From assembly GCA_014695345.1 (NCBI GenBank), contig JACJOC010000057.1:1-38352 (forward strand): DNA of 38,352 nt, in the 5' to 3' direction. The notes under the pieces were generated by a model that saw only the letters and a program-made list of their open reading frames with translations, had not been told where the DNA came from and made no database searches. Shown here one piece after another: positions 8,133 through 16,213 of this stretch; the first letter of the stretch is position 1; every line of letters begins with the position of its first letter. The translations under genes and the position numbers were made by a program. This DNA is from Cyanobacteria bacterium FACHB-471. GTDB lineage: Bacteria > Cyanobacteriota > Cyanobacteriia > Elainellales > Elainellaceae.

Positions 8133-8990
8133 CTACGCTTCCTGCCACATTTGCTTGATTTCGCCAGGCAAGAAGTTAGCAACTTCATTAATCCGCTCTT
8201 CTGAAAGCTCGTCCTTGGTAGCTGAAAAAACTGCCTTAATTGCAGTTTCAGGTCCTACACCTCTAGGCAAGCCCGCTTCCTGGTTAATCCGAAACAGGAA
8301 CGTCTCAGGCTTGATTTCTAGGGGCGGACGAATTTTGCTGAGGAAGCGCACGATTGGATTGGTGTCTTGCCATAGTTCTGCCACCTCGTTTTGCAAGGCT
8401 TTGTCATCAGTTGGCAGAGCTTCTTCGTGCAGTTCAGAAGTGACTCGGTCAGCGGCTTCGGTGGTCATCATGTCGCGCATGGTACGGAACACAACCTCAG
8501 ACACATCTCTTGCGTCAAACACATCCTCCAGGTTGCCCTTCAGCATCACCTTTTCGAGGAAAGGCATATTCTCCTGGACAATCGGTACAGAGGGTCCTTT
8601 GCTCAAGGCTGCAGGCGGATTTGCCTCCATTTTTTCCAGCAGCTTGCGTCCCTTATCGGTTAGCTCTGCCCGCTTGAATTCAATCAGGTGAGGCAGTGGG
8701 CCATCCGGTGCGCCAAAGGTATTGGCAATACGGATATCTACTTCACCAGGATTGAGCGCATCGGGTACGTCTTCCTGATTGCCGTAGGCGTTGCCGCTAA
8801 ATTCGGCGTTGATGTAGTGTTTCTGATTTAGGTAGTCTAGATGTCCGAGCAGATCTGTTTCGGTTACTGATCTACCTGCCAGGTCGCCAGGGGTTAGCCT
8901 TACTTCGTGCTTTCCTTCTGACTGGGTATCTCCTTCGCTAATTTTTTTAAGCAAGATAAAGGCGACATCTTCTCGTAAAGCAATTGTCAT
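8133..8990 (-). CDS. DUF2267 protein with N-terminal winged-helix-like domain
   Basis: A 285-aa soluble protein. The N-terminal half (residues about 1-125) looks like a winged-helix fold: helices in REDVAFILLKKISEG, VTETDLLGHLDYLNQKHYI and a closing helix ELTDKGRKLLEKME; this is inferred from pattern only. The C-terminal half (about 135-285) is DUF2267 and closely resembles the neighbouring shorter protein. ATG at 8990 is chosen over an upstream in-frame start because GGGAGA sits 8 nt before it. Repeat copy C lies 37-73 nt upstream of this start, so it may fall in the promoter or 5' UTR. The role is unknown; a DNA- or protein-binding stress factor would fit, but this is only a guess. Confidence 0.78.
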   Translation of the reverse strand: MTIALREDVAFILLKKISEGDTQSEGKHEVRLTPGDLAGRSVTETDLLGHLDYLNQKHYINAEFSGNAYGNQEDVPDALNPGEVDIRIANTFGAPDGPLPHLIEFKRAELTDKGRKLLEKMEANPPAALSKGPSVPIVQENMPFLEKVMLKGNLEDVFDARDVSEVVFRTMRDMMTTEAADRVTSELHEEALPTDDKALQNEVAELWQDTNPIVRFLSKIRPPLEIKPETFLFRINQEAGLPRGVGPETAIKAVFSATKDELSEERINEVANFLPGEIKQMWQEA

Positions 8991-9306
8991 AAAAAAATCT
9001 CCCGATGAGTTCAACTTAAAGCAGGGTGGCAACCCCTTGCGGGTATCTCTTCGAGATCGCCGTTCAAAAGGGCAAATCCGAAATCATCAGATCCTCAATT
9101 TTTATTGACCCTGTCAAAATTGAACATAGTCTGGTCCGATCCCTAACGACATCTGCTACAGGGCACAGACCCAAAGAAGGAGAGGGTAGAGCTTAGGTCT
9201 GTGAACTGTGTTGCATTTGATTGAATCTCACTGCTTGTAGTCGTGAAATCGGTTAAGCATAGAGTGGTTTTTAACCTATCGAGCCTGTCCTATCGAGCCT
9301 GTATTG
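8991..9306. other. Divergent intergenic region with repeat
   Basis: About 315 nt between the DUF2267 gene (minus) and the MazG-like gene (plus). It holds repeat copy C and presumably both promoters. A short direct repeat CTATCGAGCCTGT lies at 9276-9303, just before the plus-strand start (two 12-13 nt copies in succession). No gene is seen. Confidence 0.5.
9027..9063 (+). repeat. 37-bp dispersed hairpin repeat, copy C (intergenic)
   Basis: TGGCAACCCCTTGCGGGTAT and the following 17 nt (to GATCGCCGT) match copies A and B with few differences. Both mini-stems (ACCC/GGGT and ATCTC/GAGAT) are intact. It sits upstream of the longer DUF2267 gene. Confidence 0.8.
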
Positions 9307-10980
9307 ATGTCCTTTGAAATTCCTACCGAACCTGCACCTACAGAGGATTCTTTAGAATCGGCTCTCCCTTTAATTGAGGAGCCTAAAGAGGAATCTGAGC
9401 TTGATCCGTTTCTGATCAGCCAAACAATTTTGAAGCTGACCGTACCAATCGCGGCGCATCGGGATGTTCCAGAAGAGGCTCCCTCTGAGGCGACATCTGT
9501 TCCTGTCGCTTCGACTCAAGTTTTGGAGGCAATGCAGCGATTGGTAAACATGATTAAGGATTTGCGATCGCCCAAAAGTGGCGAGTCGCCCGATGTACCC
9601 CAAACGCCTGAAGCCTTGGCTCCGTATCTGGTTGAAGAAGCCTATGATGTGCTAGAAGCGATACAAAAGAACTACTTTGAGCTGCCCCAATCAGACTCTA
9701 TTGGCTTGGTGGAAGGAGGCGATCGCTGGCAAAGCTACTTTCTGATTTCAGACCTGGCTCCCTGGCTGCTCTGGTGCATTGCTCGTAGCAGCCATGAGGT
9801 AATGCGACTGCTTGAAGGCATTCCTGCCAAAGCCTTTAAGCTAGGGCAAGGATGGCGCACTGGAATTATCCGCCTGGTTGCAACGCTAGACGCAAAAATT
9901 CCTGGACTGTTTGCATCCCTAGATCTGGCAACCTTTAAAGTCAACCAGTCTTTGCTCCCATCCGACACAATGATTCAGTCGGACCAGTACAGCGCTTGGC
10001 AACAACCCACTTGGCTTGCTGGCTTGCTGCCAGATTTGACTCAACACATTACAGCAACAACCTCTTCCATCGAGCAATTTTTTGCAGGCGCTGAAGTAGA
10101 CGCTTTAGCACCAAACCACAACTGGCAGTCTGGACTGATCCAACTTCAGCTTGGGTTTGAATTTATCGCAGCGGACACGACCGTTTTTGCAGACTTTGCG
10201 GAGGCTTCTGACGCAGAGGCAGCCGCTCTTCTCCCCCCAAACGCTACCAAAGCAGCATCCCTTTCTTCAGACTCAAGCCATCTCCAAATTAAATTCACCC
10301 ATTCAGGTTGGCTGGAAAAATACTCCACGGTTCTACTTCAGCAGCAGCTTGCCAGTACCATCCAGCAGTTACCCACATTCCGAGCGGCAGGTGAAAAAAA
10401 TCGGAACCTCTCTTCTCAAAGCCTGATTCCGCTGATTGTCAAAGATGCCTGCAACCTAGTAGACCTACTGCAAACCTCTCCTGCACTATCGAGCCACTCT
10501 TTACAGCAAGAAGTTGAACTGACAGCCTTAACTCACCAACTGCTCTGGTCCTTTAGCCGAGGTGCCTACGAAGTGATGCAGCTGATGGGTGGCATTCGCG
10601 TCAATCTGCTTCAGCCCGAATGCCCCTGGGAAACAGGTACCCTGCGTCTGTTAGCCAGCCTCAACAGCAAGACTCCAGAGCAAGACTGGCAACTCGATAT
10701 AACGACCGGACAGCCTCCCCAACCGCACATTTTTCCACTTGCCCGCGATGTGATCGTGCAGTCTCATCAGAGTCACTGGTGTGAACGACCCGATGCGCTG
10801 GAGCAGCTAGAAACAAAGCTGATGCAGGTACTAGAACAAGCTGCCCCAGACTTGCTCCTGTTCCTAGAAGGAACAGACATAGAGGTACTAAGCGAGAATC
10901 AGCAAGGGGAACCTGGCGCGATTCAACTCAATGTCGGCTTTGAATTCACTCCCGACCTGAACTACAGCGCCTCTAGATAG
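9307..10980 (+). CDS. Duplicated protein with MazG-like motif, function unknown
   Basis: A 557-aa soluble protein with an acidic N-terminus (1-70). Residues 75-121 read like the start of a MazG nucleotide pyrophosphohydrolase (MIKDLRSP, then PQTPEALAPYLVEEAYDVL). The usual CPWD is replaced and no second acidic metal-binding helix (EELGDLL) is evident, so activity is doubtful. The protein has two homologous halves, about 103-290 and 375-552. Matching pairs are LLWCIARSSHEVMRLLEGI with LLWSFSRGAYEVMQLMGGI, GWRTGIIRLVATLDAKIP with PWETGTLRLLASLNSKTP, and IQLQLGFEF with IQLNVGFEF. The start is ATG 9307, since the TTG codon just before is less likely. It precedes psaL but has its own spacing and probably its own promoter. 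Confidence 0.72.
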   Translation: MSFEIPTEPAPTEDSLESALPLIEEPKEESELDPFLISQTILKLTVPIAAHRDVPEEAPSEATSVPVASTQVLEAMQRLVNMIKDLRSPKSGESPDVPQTPEALAPYLVEEAYDVLEAIQKNYFELPQSDSIGLVEGGDRWQSYFLISDLAPWLLWCIARSSHEVMRLLEGIPAKAFKLGQGWRTGIIRLVATLDAKIPGLFASLDLATFKVNQSLLPSDTMIQSDQYSAWQQPTWLAGLLPDLTQHITATTSSIEQFFAGAEVDALAPNHNWQSGLIQLQLGFEFIAADTTVFADFAEASDAEAAALLPPNATKAASLSSDSSHLQIKFTHSGWLEKYSTVLLQQQLASTIQQLPTFRAAGEKNRNLSSQSLIPLIVKDACNLVDLLQTSPALSSHSLQQEVELTALTHQLLWSFSRGAYEVMQLMGGIRVNLLQPECPWETGTLRLLASLNSKTPEQDWQLDITTGQPPQPHIFPLARDVIVQSHQSHWCERPDALEQLETKLMQVLEQAAPDLLLFLEGTDIEVLSENQQGEPGAIQLNVGFEFTPDLNYSASR

Positions 10981-11015
10981 ACGGATAAACCTAGAAGACA
11001 CACTCTTTGACACTT

Positions 11016-11033
11016 GTTACTAATTGTGACGTT
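11016..11033 (+). promoter_or_regulatory. HLR1-like (RpaB-type) direct repeat upstream of psaL
   Basis: GTTACTAA-TT-GTGACGTT resembles the cyanobacterial HLR1 element (two KTTACAWW units two bases apart) with about three mismatches in 16. HLR1 sites bound by RpaB are known at photosystem I gene promoters. It overlaps the end of a TTGACA at 11007-11012 and lies about 100 nt before psaL. The assignment is a hypothesis. Confidence 0.4.
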
Positions 11034-11133
11034 TGAGCGCTTTTGAGCCAGGGTCTTTCCTTGGGGTGATGATTGAACAACTGGCGTATCTCTAGCATAA
11101 TCCCACATCCTTTATTGAAGGTTTGAATGAGTT

Positions 11134-11658
11134 ATGCAATCTCCTAGTCAAGCTGTAGACCAGTCGAAGGATCGTCCTCGTGATCCCAGGAATCGGGAAG
11201 TAGTTTATGCTGCTGCCGATCCGCAAAACGGGAACCTGGCGACTCCGATTAATGCTTCAGACTTTACAATGGCGTTTATTAACAACCTGCCCGCCTATCG
11301 TAAGGGCTTATCTCCCTTACGACGAGGTTTAGAGGTGGGAATGGCTCATGGTTATTGGATCCTCGGTCCTTTTGCCAAGCTTGGGCCACTGCGTGATACA
11401 GATATTGCTAACCTGTCGGGGCTACTTTCAACCGTTGGGCTGATTGTGATTTCAACGCTCGCTATGTCGCTGTATGCCAGCAGCAACCCGCCCAACCCAA
11501 CTCAAACCATTACAACCCCCAGACCTCCTGAGGCTTTTAACCATTCCGAGGGTTGGAATGAATATGCGAGTGGGTTCTTAATTGGTGGAATTGGCGGTGC
11601 AGCTTTTGCTTATCTGCTGCTGCTGATCATTCCATCTTTTAGCAACTTCCTGGGCTAA
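11134..11658 (+). CDS. psaL: Photosystem I reaction centre subunit XI, PsaL
   Basis: A 174-aa thylakoid membrane subunit that sits at the trimer or tetramer interface of cyanobacterial photosystem I. The hallmark block is NLPAYRKGLSPLRRGLEVGM followed by AHGYWILGPFAKLGPLRDTD, which is highly diagnostic. Membrane helices are at about 88-112 (LLSTVGLIVISTLAMSLYA) and about 145-172 (GFLIGGIGGAAFAYLLLLII). The N-terminal extension before DFTMAF (about 42 residues) is a little longer than in many homologues. No psaI is found just upstream or downstream, although it is a frequent neighbour in cyanobacteria. A likely terminator follows. Confidence 0.97.
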   Translation: MQSPSQAVDQSKDRPRDPRNREVVYAAADPQNGNLATPINASDFTMAFINNLPAYRKGLSPLRRGLEVGMAHGYWILGPFAKLGPLRDTDIANLSGLLSTVGLIVISTLAMSLYASSNPPNPTQTITTPRPPEAFNHSEGWNEYASGFLIGGIGGAAFAYLLLLIIPSFSNFLG

Positions 11659-11757
11659 CCCTGATCTTGCTTTGTTGCTCAGTCCTTGTAACTTCCTAAA
11701 TTCTCCATCCTAGAAAGTTGCTCATTTCGAAGCTCTAGTTTCCTTGTCTCTAATTGC

Positions 11758-11777
11758 AAGAAGCTGGAGCTTCTTTT
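11758..11777 (+). terminator. Terminator after psaL
   Basis: The 7-bp stem AAGAAGC/GCTTCTT encloses a TGGA loop, with the T-run at 11774-11777 partly inside the stem. It lies 100 nt after the psaL stop and before the end of the convergent MFS gene. It is modest in strength. Confidence 0.5.
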
Positions 11778-11848
11778 GACTCGTTCCTGAGCTGGAATTG
11801 GGAAACCAGGAAAGTCTTGTAACCGTATGCGTTCCGTCAGCCTGACTC

Positions 11849-13063
11849 TTATTGGTGCGAATCTTGAGGACGTTGGAGCAAGTTCAGCAGTCCAGTTCCC
11901 AGGGCGACTGCGGCAGCAACGTAAAATACGGGCGGCAACCCGGCATATTTCCAGACTGGGCCTAGTACCAACGGTGAGATAAATTGTCCGAGCGAGTTAC
12001 AACCTGTGCCGATCGCCAACACGCTAGAGCGCAGTTCTGAAGGTGCCTGATCTGCTAGACGGTCGTAAACGTTGGGCACAACTACCCCAAACCCCATGCC
12101 AAATAAGACGGCTGTTGGCATAATCCATTCCAACTGATCCAGGAAGGGAATCGTTGCCAGCGTTAGAGACATCAGCGTAAAACCGAGTGCGATCGCCCGC
12201 TCTGTTCCCATAGCCTTAGCCAACCGACTTGCTAGCAGCGCTGAAACGATCGCCGCTCCAATTGCCCGAACTGCCAAAACACTTCCATTCAGTAAAGGTG
12301 TTGCTCCGATTGCTTCACGCAGGTACAGCGGTGTATAGATTACCACCGAGTAGACAACCGAAGCTGCCAGAGCCAGCGTTAGATAAAGCTGCAAGGTGCG
12401 AGGCTGGCGCAAGATTTGTAGAAGCTGTTGGGTTTGATTAGCGGGAATAACGGAAGACTGTCCAGACTGTCCTTCCTTTAGCAATACAGCGGCGATCGCT
12501 GCCAACGGCAACCCAAACCCGTAAAGATAAAACGCGTATTGCCAGTGATGTTGCCCGACCCAACCACCTATCAGCGGAATCAAAATGCTGGCTGTGGTCA
12601 TAGCGCTCGTGGCATAACCCAGAATGCGTGATCGCGCGTCTCCTTCATACATCGTCCCCAGCAAACCAATGGTTGCCGCCGCAACCGCACCACTCGCAGC
12701 TCCGAGCAGGCCACGAGTTGCTAGCAGCGGCAGGAAACTTTGCATCCAGGCTCCAGCAGTTCCGAATATTGCATATAGCACCAGTCCCGGAATCAGCACC
12801 TTGAGCTTGCCGATGCGATCCGAGAGAATGCCAAACAGCGGCGTGCAGACGGCGATCGCCAACGCGTGCATACTCACCAACAAACCCGCCCAGCGAGGGT
12901 CAAGCTGAAGCTGCTGCACAATCTCAGGCAGCACTGGCGAGACGATACCACCCGTCATCGTAGTCAGGCAGCCCGCAGCCAACAACACCAGTAGTTTTGG
13001 CAGTTGCTTTGAAGCCATCAGCTTAGACAACGGCCTTGCGGGAGCTTTACGAACAGGCAACAT
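11849..13063 (-). CDS. MFS transporter (drug/metabolite efflux type)
   Basis: A roughly 404-aa major facilitator superfamily permease with about 12 hydrophobic helices. The first helix runs into TMTGGIVSPVLPEIVQQL, the style of Bmr/YdhP-like proton-driven exporters. The family loop motif between helices 2 and 3 reads GILSDRIGKLKVL (variant of GxLxDRxGxxxxL). Helix 5 carries ILIPLIGGWVGQHHWQYAF, the antiporter motif C region (gxxxGPxxGG-like). The central loop is near LKEGQSGQSS. ATG at 13063 is preferred to a GTG twelve codons upstream, but neither has a clear RBS, and ATG at 13018 is also possible. The substrate cannot be told. It is convergent with psaL and divergent from the Rieske gene. 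Confidence 0.85.
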   Translation of the reverse strand: MLPVRKAPARPLSKLMASKQLPKLLVLLAAGCLTTMTGGIVSPVLPEIVQQLQLDPRWAGLLVSMHALAIAVCTPLFGILSDRIGKLKVLIPGLVLYAIFGTAGAWMQSFLPLLATRGLLGAASGAVAAATIGLLGTMYEGDARSRILGYATSAMTTASILIPLIGGWVGQHHWQYAFYLYGFGLPLAAIAAVLLKEGQSGQSSVIPANQTQQLLQILRQPRTLQLYLTLALAASVVYSVVIYTPLYLREAIGATPLLNGSVLAVRAIGAAIVSALLASRLAKAMGTERAIALGFTLMSLTLATIPFLDQLEWIMPTAVLFGMGFGVVVPNVYDRLADQAPSELRSSVLAIGTGCNSLGQFISPLVLGPVWKYAGLPPVFYVAAAVALGTGLLNLLQRPQDSHQ

Positions 13064-13099
13064 AAAATTACTTAGAATCCAGAAACTTCTCAACACCAC

Positions 13100-13498
13100 A
13101 TAGATCGAGACTTACGCACCCTGCTGGGTACTGCGCTCCACACTGTGCCAGTTTGTCAAGCTGCTAACTAGGTGGGTCAGCCTCACAAAAATTCCGGCAA
13201 AACAAAATCAGGACGTGATCCACAGATCGTCCTCTTTACAAAGTTGCACATGGCGTCCACATTTTCTAGCCATAGCTTTATAAGCTGGCTAATTCTAGGG
13301 AAGTTGACACAATTTGCCCTAGAAAATGACCACTTGTTGATGCTGTCTGGGTGAATACCGAAGCAGCAATGTATTGAGGAATAGATTGACTTATGAAAGG
13401 ATTAAAAGTCTAGAGTGCGTTTCTATTCATCCATCGCTAAGTAGCAATATAAGCTCAATATCTAGACAGCGGTTAGTAGCAGGGGGAAAGCAGAATAG
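13100..13498. promoter_or_regulatory. Divergent intergenic region with alternative hairpins
   Basis: About 400 nt between the MFS gene and the Rieske oxygenase. CTAGAAAAT at 13319-13327 can pair with ATTTTCTAG at 13261-13269. The overlapping CCCTAGAA at 13317-13324 can pair instead with TTCTAGGG at 13293-13300. A third stem (TAGCC/GGCTA plus AGCTT/AAGCT) lies inside the first, at 13267-13291. A TTGACA at 13303-13308 sits in the loop of the second stem. The arrangement resembles an operator or attenuator, but no known riboswitch is recognised. Confidence 0.4.
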
Positions 13499-14656
13499 AT
13501 GGAACTGGCGACAACGTTGAAGGGGCAGACCGTCCGGAACATTATCCGGGAAGTCGGTATCAATGCAAACCATTGGTATCCTGCGGGTTGGGCAAACCAA
13601 CTCAAGCCAGGGCAGGTGATGCCGCTGGTCGTCTGGCAACAGGCGATCGCCATCTACCGAGACACCGACGGAGAGCTTCACGCACTCGAAGACGCTTGCC
13701 CACACCGGGGTGTAGAGCTACACAAAGGCAAAGTTCACGGCAAGCATCTTGCCTGTAGCTATCACGGTTGGGAGTTTGATGGTAGCGGCGGTTGCGTTAG
13801 CATTCCCTACCTGCCGAGCGAACAAAAGCTTCCCTGTGCCGAAGCGCGCAGCTACCCAGTGCAAGAGAAATATGGCTTGATCTGGGTCTTTCCAGGTGAT
13901 CCTCACCGTGCCGAGACGCATCCTCTTCCTTCAGTGCCAGAGTACGACCAGCCAGAATGGTTGATGGTGCCTGTAACAGCTCACTTCAACGCCCACTTCT
14001 CGATCTGTAACGAGAACGCGATGGATGTGTTTCACGGCTTTTTGCACCAAGAGCTTCAAGGCTGGTTTGACCCAGTGCTGCTGAACTTGAAAGAGACAGA
14101 ATCCGCAATCTGCGCCGATTATCAGGTTTCCTATAAAGGGCGACTGGCAAAATTTTTGGGATTGAGCGATCGCGCCGATGAGGTCACCACGCTGCCAATC
14201 TCAATTCAGTATCGCTATCCCCACTATTCCAGTTCGCTCCAAGGAATCTCTGCGCTTTACCTGATGCGGCTACCCGTTGGCCCAGTCGAAAGTCGCTCGT
14301 TCGCTCTATTTTTCTTTAAAGTCAAGGTGCCTCAGTGGTTGCCCCGCCCGGTCAAATCGTTGCTCAGTTGGGTGATTCAAAACTTTATGCTGCAACGCTT
14401 CCTCGATCAGGACATCGAAATGATGGAAAGCGAACAACGGATCTACCTGGAAAATCCTAACCGCCGCTACGTCGAGATCAATCCGGCAATCATCGCTCTT
14501 CAGCGATTAATCGTCCGGCAGTATGAGCAATTTATGCAACAATCAAGTCAATCATCCAGTCAATTACAAAGTGGTCGAAACGGTGATTCCCACAAGTCTA
14601 TCTCTTTGTCCAAAGCGGCGATTTCAGGTCAGGCCGAACAAACCTCGGAAAATTGA
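13499..14656 (+). CDS. Rieske 2Fe-2S aromatic-ring-hydroxylase-type oxygenase
   Basis: A 385-aa Rieske non-heme iron oxygenase. The Rieske centre is CPHRGVELH (C67, H69) and CSYHGWEF (C86, H89). The mononuclear iron site is NAMDVFHGFLH, with H179 and H183 as iron ligands and D176 in the electron-transfer position. The overall style is that of PaO/VanA-like single-component oxygenases, which hydroxylate or demethylate pigments, aromatics or lipids using an external reductase. No reductase gene is nearby. The C-terminal 40 residues are polar and Ser/Gln-rich. It is followed by a PLP-dependent enzyme on the same strand about 250 nt away, suggesting a small biosynthetic pair. The substrate is unknown. 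Confidence 0.88.
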   Translation: MELATTLKGQTVRNIIREVGINANHWYPAGWANQLKPGQVMPLVVWQQAIAIYRDTDGELHALEDACPHRGVELHKGKVHGKHLACSYHGWEFDGSGGCVSIPYLPSEQKLPCAEARSYPVQEKYGLIWVFPGDPHRAETHPLPSVPEYDQPEWLMVPVTAHFNAHFSICNENAMDVFHGFLHQELQGWFDPVLLNLKETESAICADYQVSYKGRLAKFLGLSDRADEVTTLPISIQYRYPHYSSSLQGISALYLMRLPVGPVESRSFALFFFKVKVPQWLPRPVKSLLSWVIQNFMLQRFLDQDIEMMESEQRIYLENPNRRYVEINPAIIALQRLIVRQYEQFMQQSSQSSSQLQSGRNGDSHKSISLSKAAISGQAEQTSEN

Positions 14657-14814
14657 GCTTGGATGAAGATAACTGTACTAACGCTATCAGCCATGCTTGC
14701 CAACTTCTGGCAGAGTCATAGGTGGCTCTTCAATTTATACCGAAGGTCGCCAAGCAATTGGGTTCAATGTCACAATCACGGTTGTGAATGTCTCTTGTCA
14801 TCTCGCGTTGACTT

Positions 14815-14849
14815 CAGATCGGGGTAGCGCACCCTACCTGACCGATCTG
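14815..14849 (+). other. Hairpin upstream of the PLP enzyme gene
   Basis: CAGATCGG/CCGATCTG (14815-14822 with 14842-14849) stacked on GGTAG/CTACC (14823-14827 with 14834-14838), with a 3-nt bulge, gives 13 bp. It ends 57 nt before the GTG start of the next gene and has no U-tract. It may be a leader structure or a weak boundary between the two genes. The rest of 14657-14905 shows no convincing gene. Confidence 0.45.
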
Positions 14850-14905
14850 CTGTTAAGCCAGAGGCAAAAAGCTACCTAAAGAAACTAAGGTGAGGGGAGT
14901 TTACT

Positions 14906-16186
14906 GTGCAAGTTATTAAGGAATACGTTCAGCGTTGGTACGAAAGTGGGCTTGACCCTGATGAATATATTTGTCACGGCAAGCAGGGCAACTTAGTTGA
15001 AATTGAGGAGGCTGAGACGGGCAAACGTCGCACCGTTCTCACTTTCTGCACCAACGACGTGTTGGGACTAGTTCAAAATGAAGCCGTTCAAAAAGCTGCT
15101 ATTGATGCAATTTTGAAGTATGGCACTTCTAATAGTTCGACTTCGGTGTTGAGCGGTCGGATTGACCTGCACCGCCAGCTCGAAGATGAAATTTCAGCAT
15201 TTAAACATTTACCCTATACGCAGCTATTTCTCAATGCTTGGATGGCGATGCAGGCATTAATGGATGCCTTCTGCCACCTGGCAATTCCGGTGCCTGGCTT
15301 TCAGCATACACGCGAAACGCTGATTCTAACTGATGTGTTAAATCACGGTTGCATTGTGTCGGCGATCGCCAACGCTGGCACCCGCTCCGGTAAGCTGTTT
15401 GGGCATAGCCCCCGCGTTCGGGTACGGGCTTACCGCCACTGCGATATGGAAGACCTCAGCCGCAAGCTCCAGCGATATGCCCGTTCAGATGACCGGATAT
15501 TGGTGGTGTCTGACGCAGTCTTTTCAATGGATGGCGACATCGCCCCGTTGCCCGACATGCTCAGCATTATGCAAAACTACGAAGGTAGCGTTTTGCTGAT
15601 GGATGAAGCCCATGCTAGCGGCGCACTTGGCGCGACAGGTCGAGGTATCTATGAGCATTTTGGGTTATTGCCACAACAGGCGATCGAACGGGGCGTTGTG
15701 CCGCTGATCATGACAACTTTCTCTAAGTTTGCGGCTTCTGCCGGAGCCGCGATTAGCAGCCATGTTGCCGAGCTAAAGCCGTTGCTCAACGTTTCACCCA
15801 CCTCAATTGGCACTATTTCGCTGCCCCCTCCAACGACTGCTGCTGCGTTGGAGAGCATCCGTCAAGTGGTGAAGACTCCAGAACTAGTAAAGCGGTTGCA
15901 GGAAAATACTCAGTATCTGCGAGCGCGCCTGGAGGAAAATGACTTTATGGCGATCGGTGAAACTAACGTGCTTCCAGTACTGCTGCCACCTGAGCTTAAT
16001 CCTAAAATCTTTGCCAGAAAGCTGATGAACGATCACGGGGTGTGGGTGTCACCCATCTGGTTTATCGCCAAGCCTCGAGTTCGGATTACTGTTAACTCGC
16101 TGCATACCCGCGAAGAAATGGATCGTCTGGTTACCAGCATGGTAGCAACGCGAGAAGTACTGTACAAACCTACTATTAGTGCGTAA
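14906..16186 (+). CDS. Alpha-oxoamine synthase-like PLP enzyme (KBL/BioF/SPT family)
   Basis: A 426-aa fold-type I PLP enzyme related to 8-amino-7-oxononanoate synthase, 2-amino-3-ketobutyrate CoA ligase and serine palmitoyltransferase. These join an amino acid to an acyl-CoA or acyl-ACP with loss of CO2. The PLP lysine is K274 in MTTFSKFAASAG. The cofactor-binding Asp is D233 in LLMDEAHASGALGATGRG, with H236. The N-terminal substrate region TFCTNDVLGL and the SSTSVLSGRIDLHRQLE segment replace the usual GSGGSR...GNxxxHxxLE. That divergence means the substrate should not be inferred from bioF. The GTG start at 14906 has GAGGGGAG at 8-nt spacing. It forms a probable pair with the upstream Rieske oxygenase, and a terminator follows. 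Confidence 0.83.
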   Translation: MQVIKEYVQRWYESGLDPDEYICHGKQGNLVEIEEAETGKRRTVLTFCTNDVLGLVQNEAVQKAAIDAILKYGTSNSSTSVLSGRIDLHRQLEDEISAFKHLPYTQLFLNAWMAMQALMDAFCHLAIPVPGFQHTRETLILTDVLNHGCIVSAIANAGTRSGKLFGHSPRVRVRAYRHCDMEDLSRKLQRYARSDDRILVVSDAVFSMDGDIAPLPDMLSIMQNYEGSVLLMDEAHASGALGATGRGIYEHFGLLPQQAIERGVVPLIMTTFSKFAASAGAAISSHVAELKPLLNVSPTSIGTISLPPPTTAAALESIRQVVKTPELVKRLQENTQYLRARLEENDFMAIGETNVLPVLLPPELNPKIFARKLMNDHGVWVSPIWFIAKPRVRITVNSLHTREEMDRLVTSMVATREVLYKPTISA

Positions 16187-16213
16187 GTCCAGGCATTAAA
16201 TTAGCATGAACAG

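Noticed and set aside
14697-14879. 60-aa open frame between the Rieske and PLP enzyme genes (+)
   Set aside because: No RBS, no recognisable features, and it contains the hairpin at 14815-14849.
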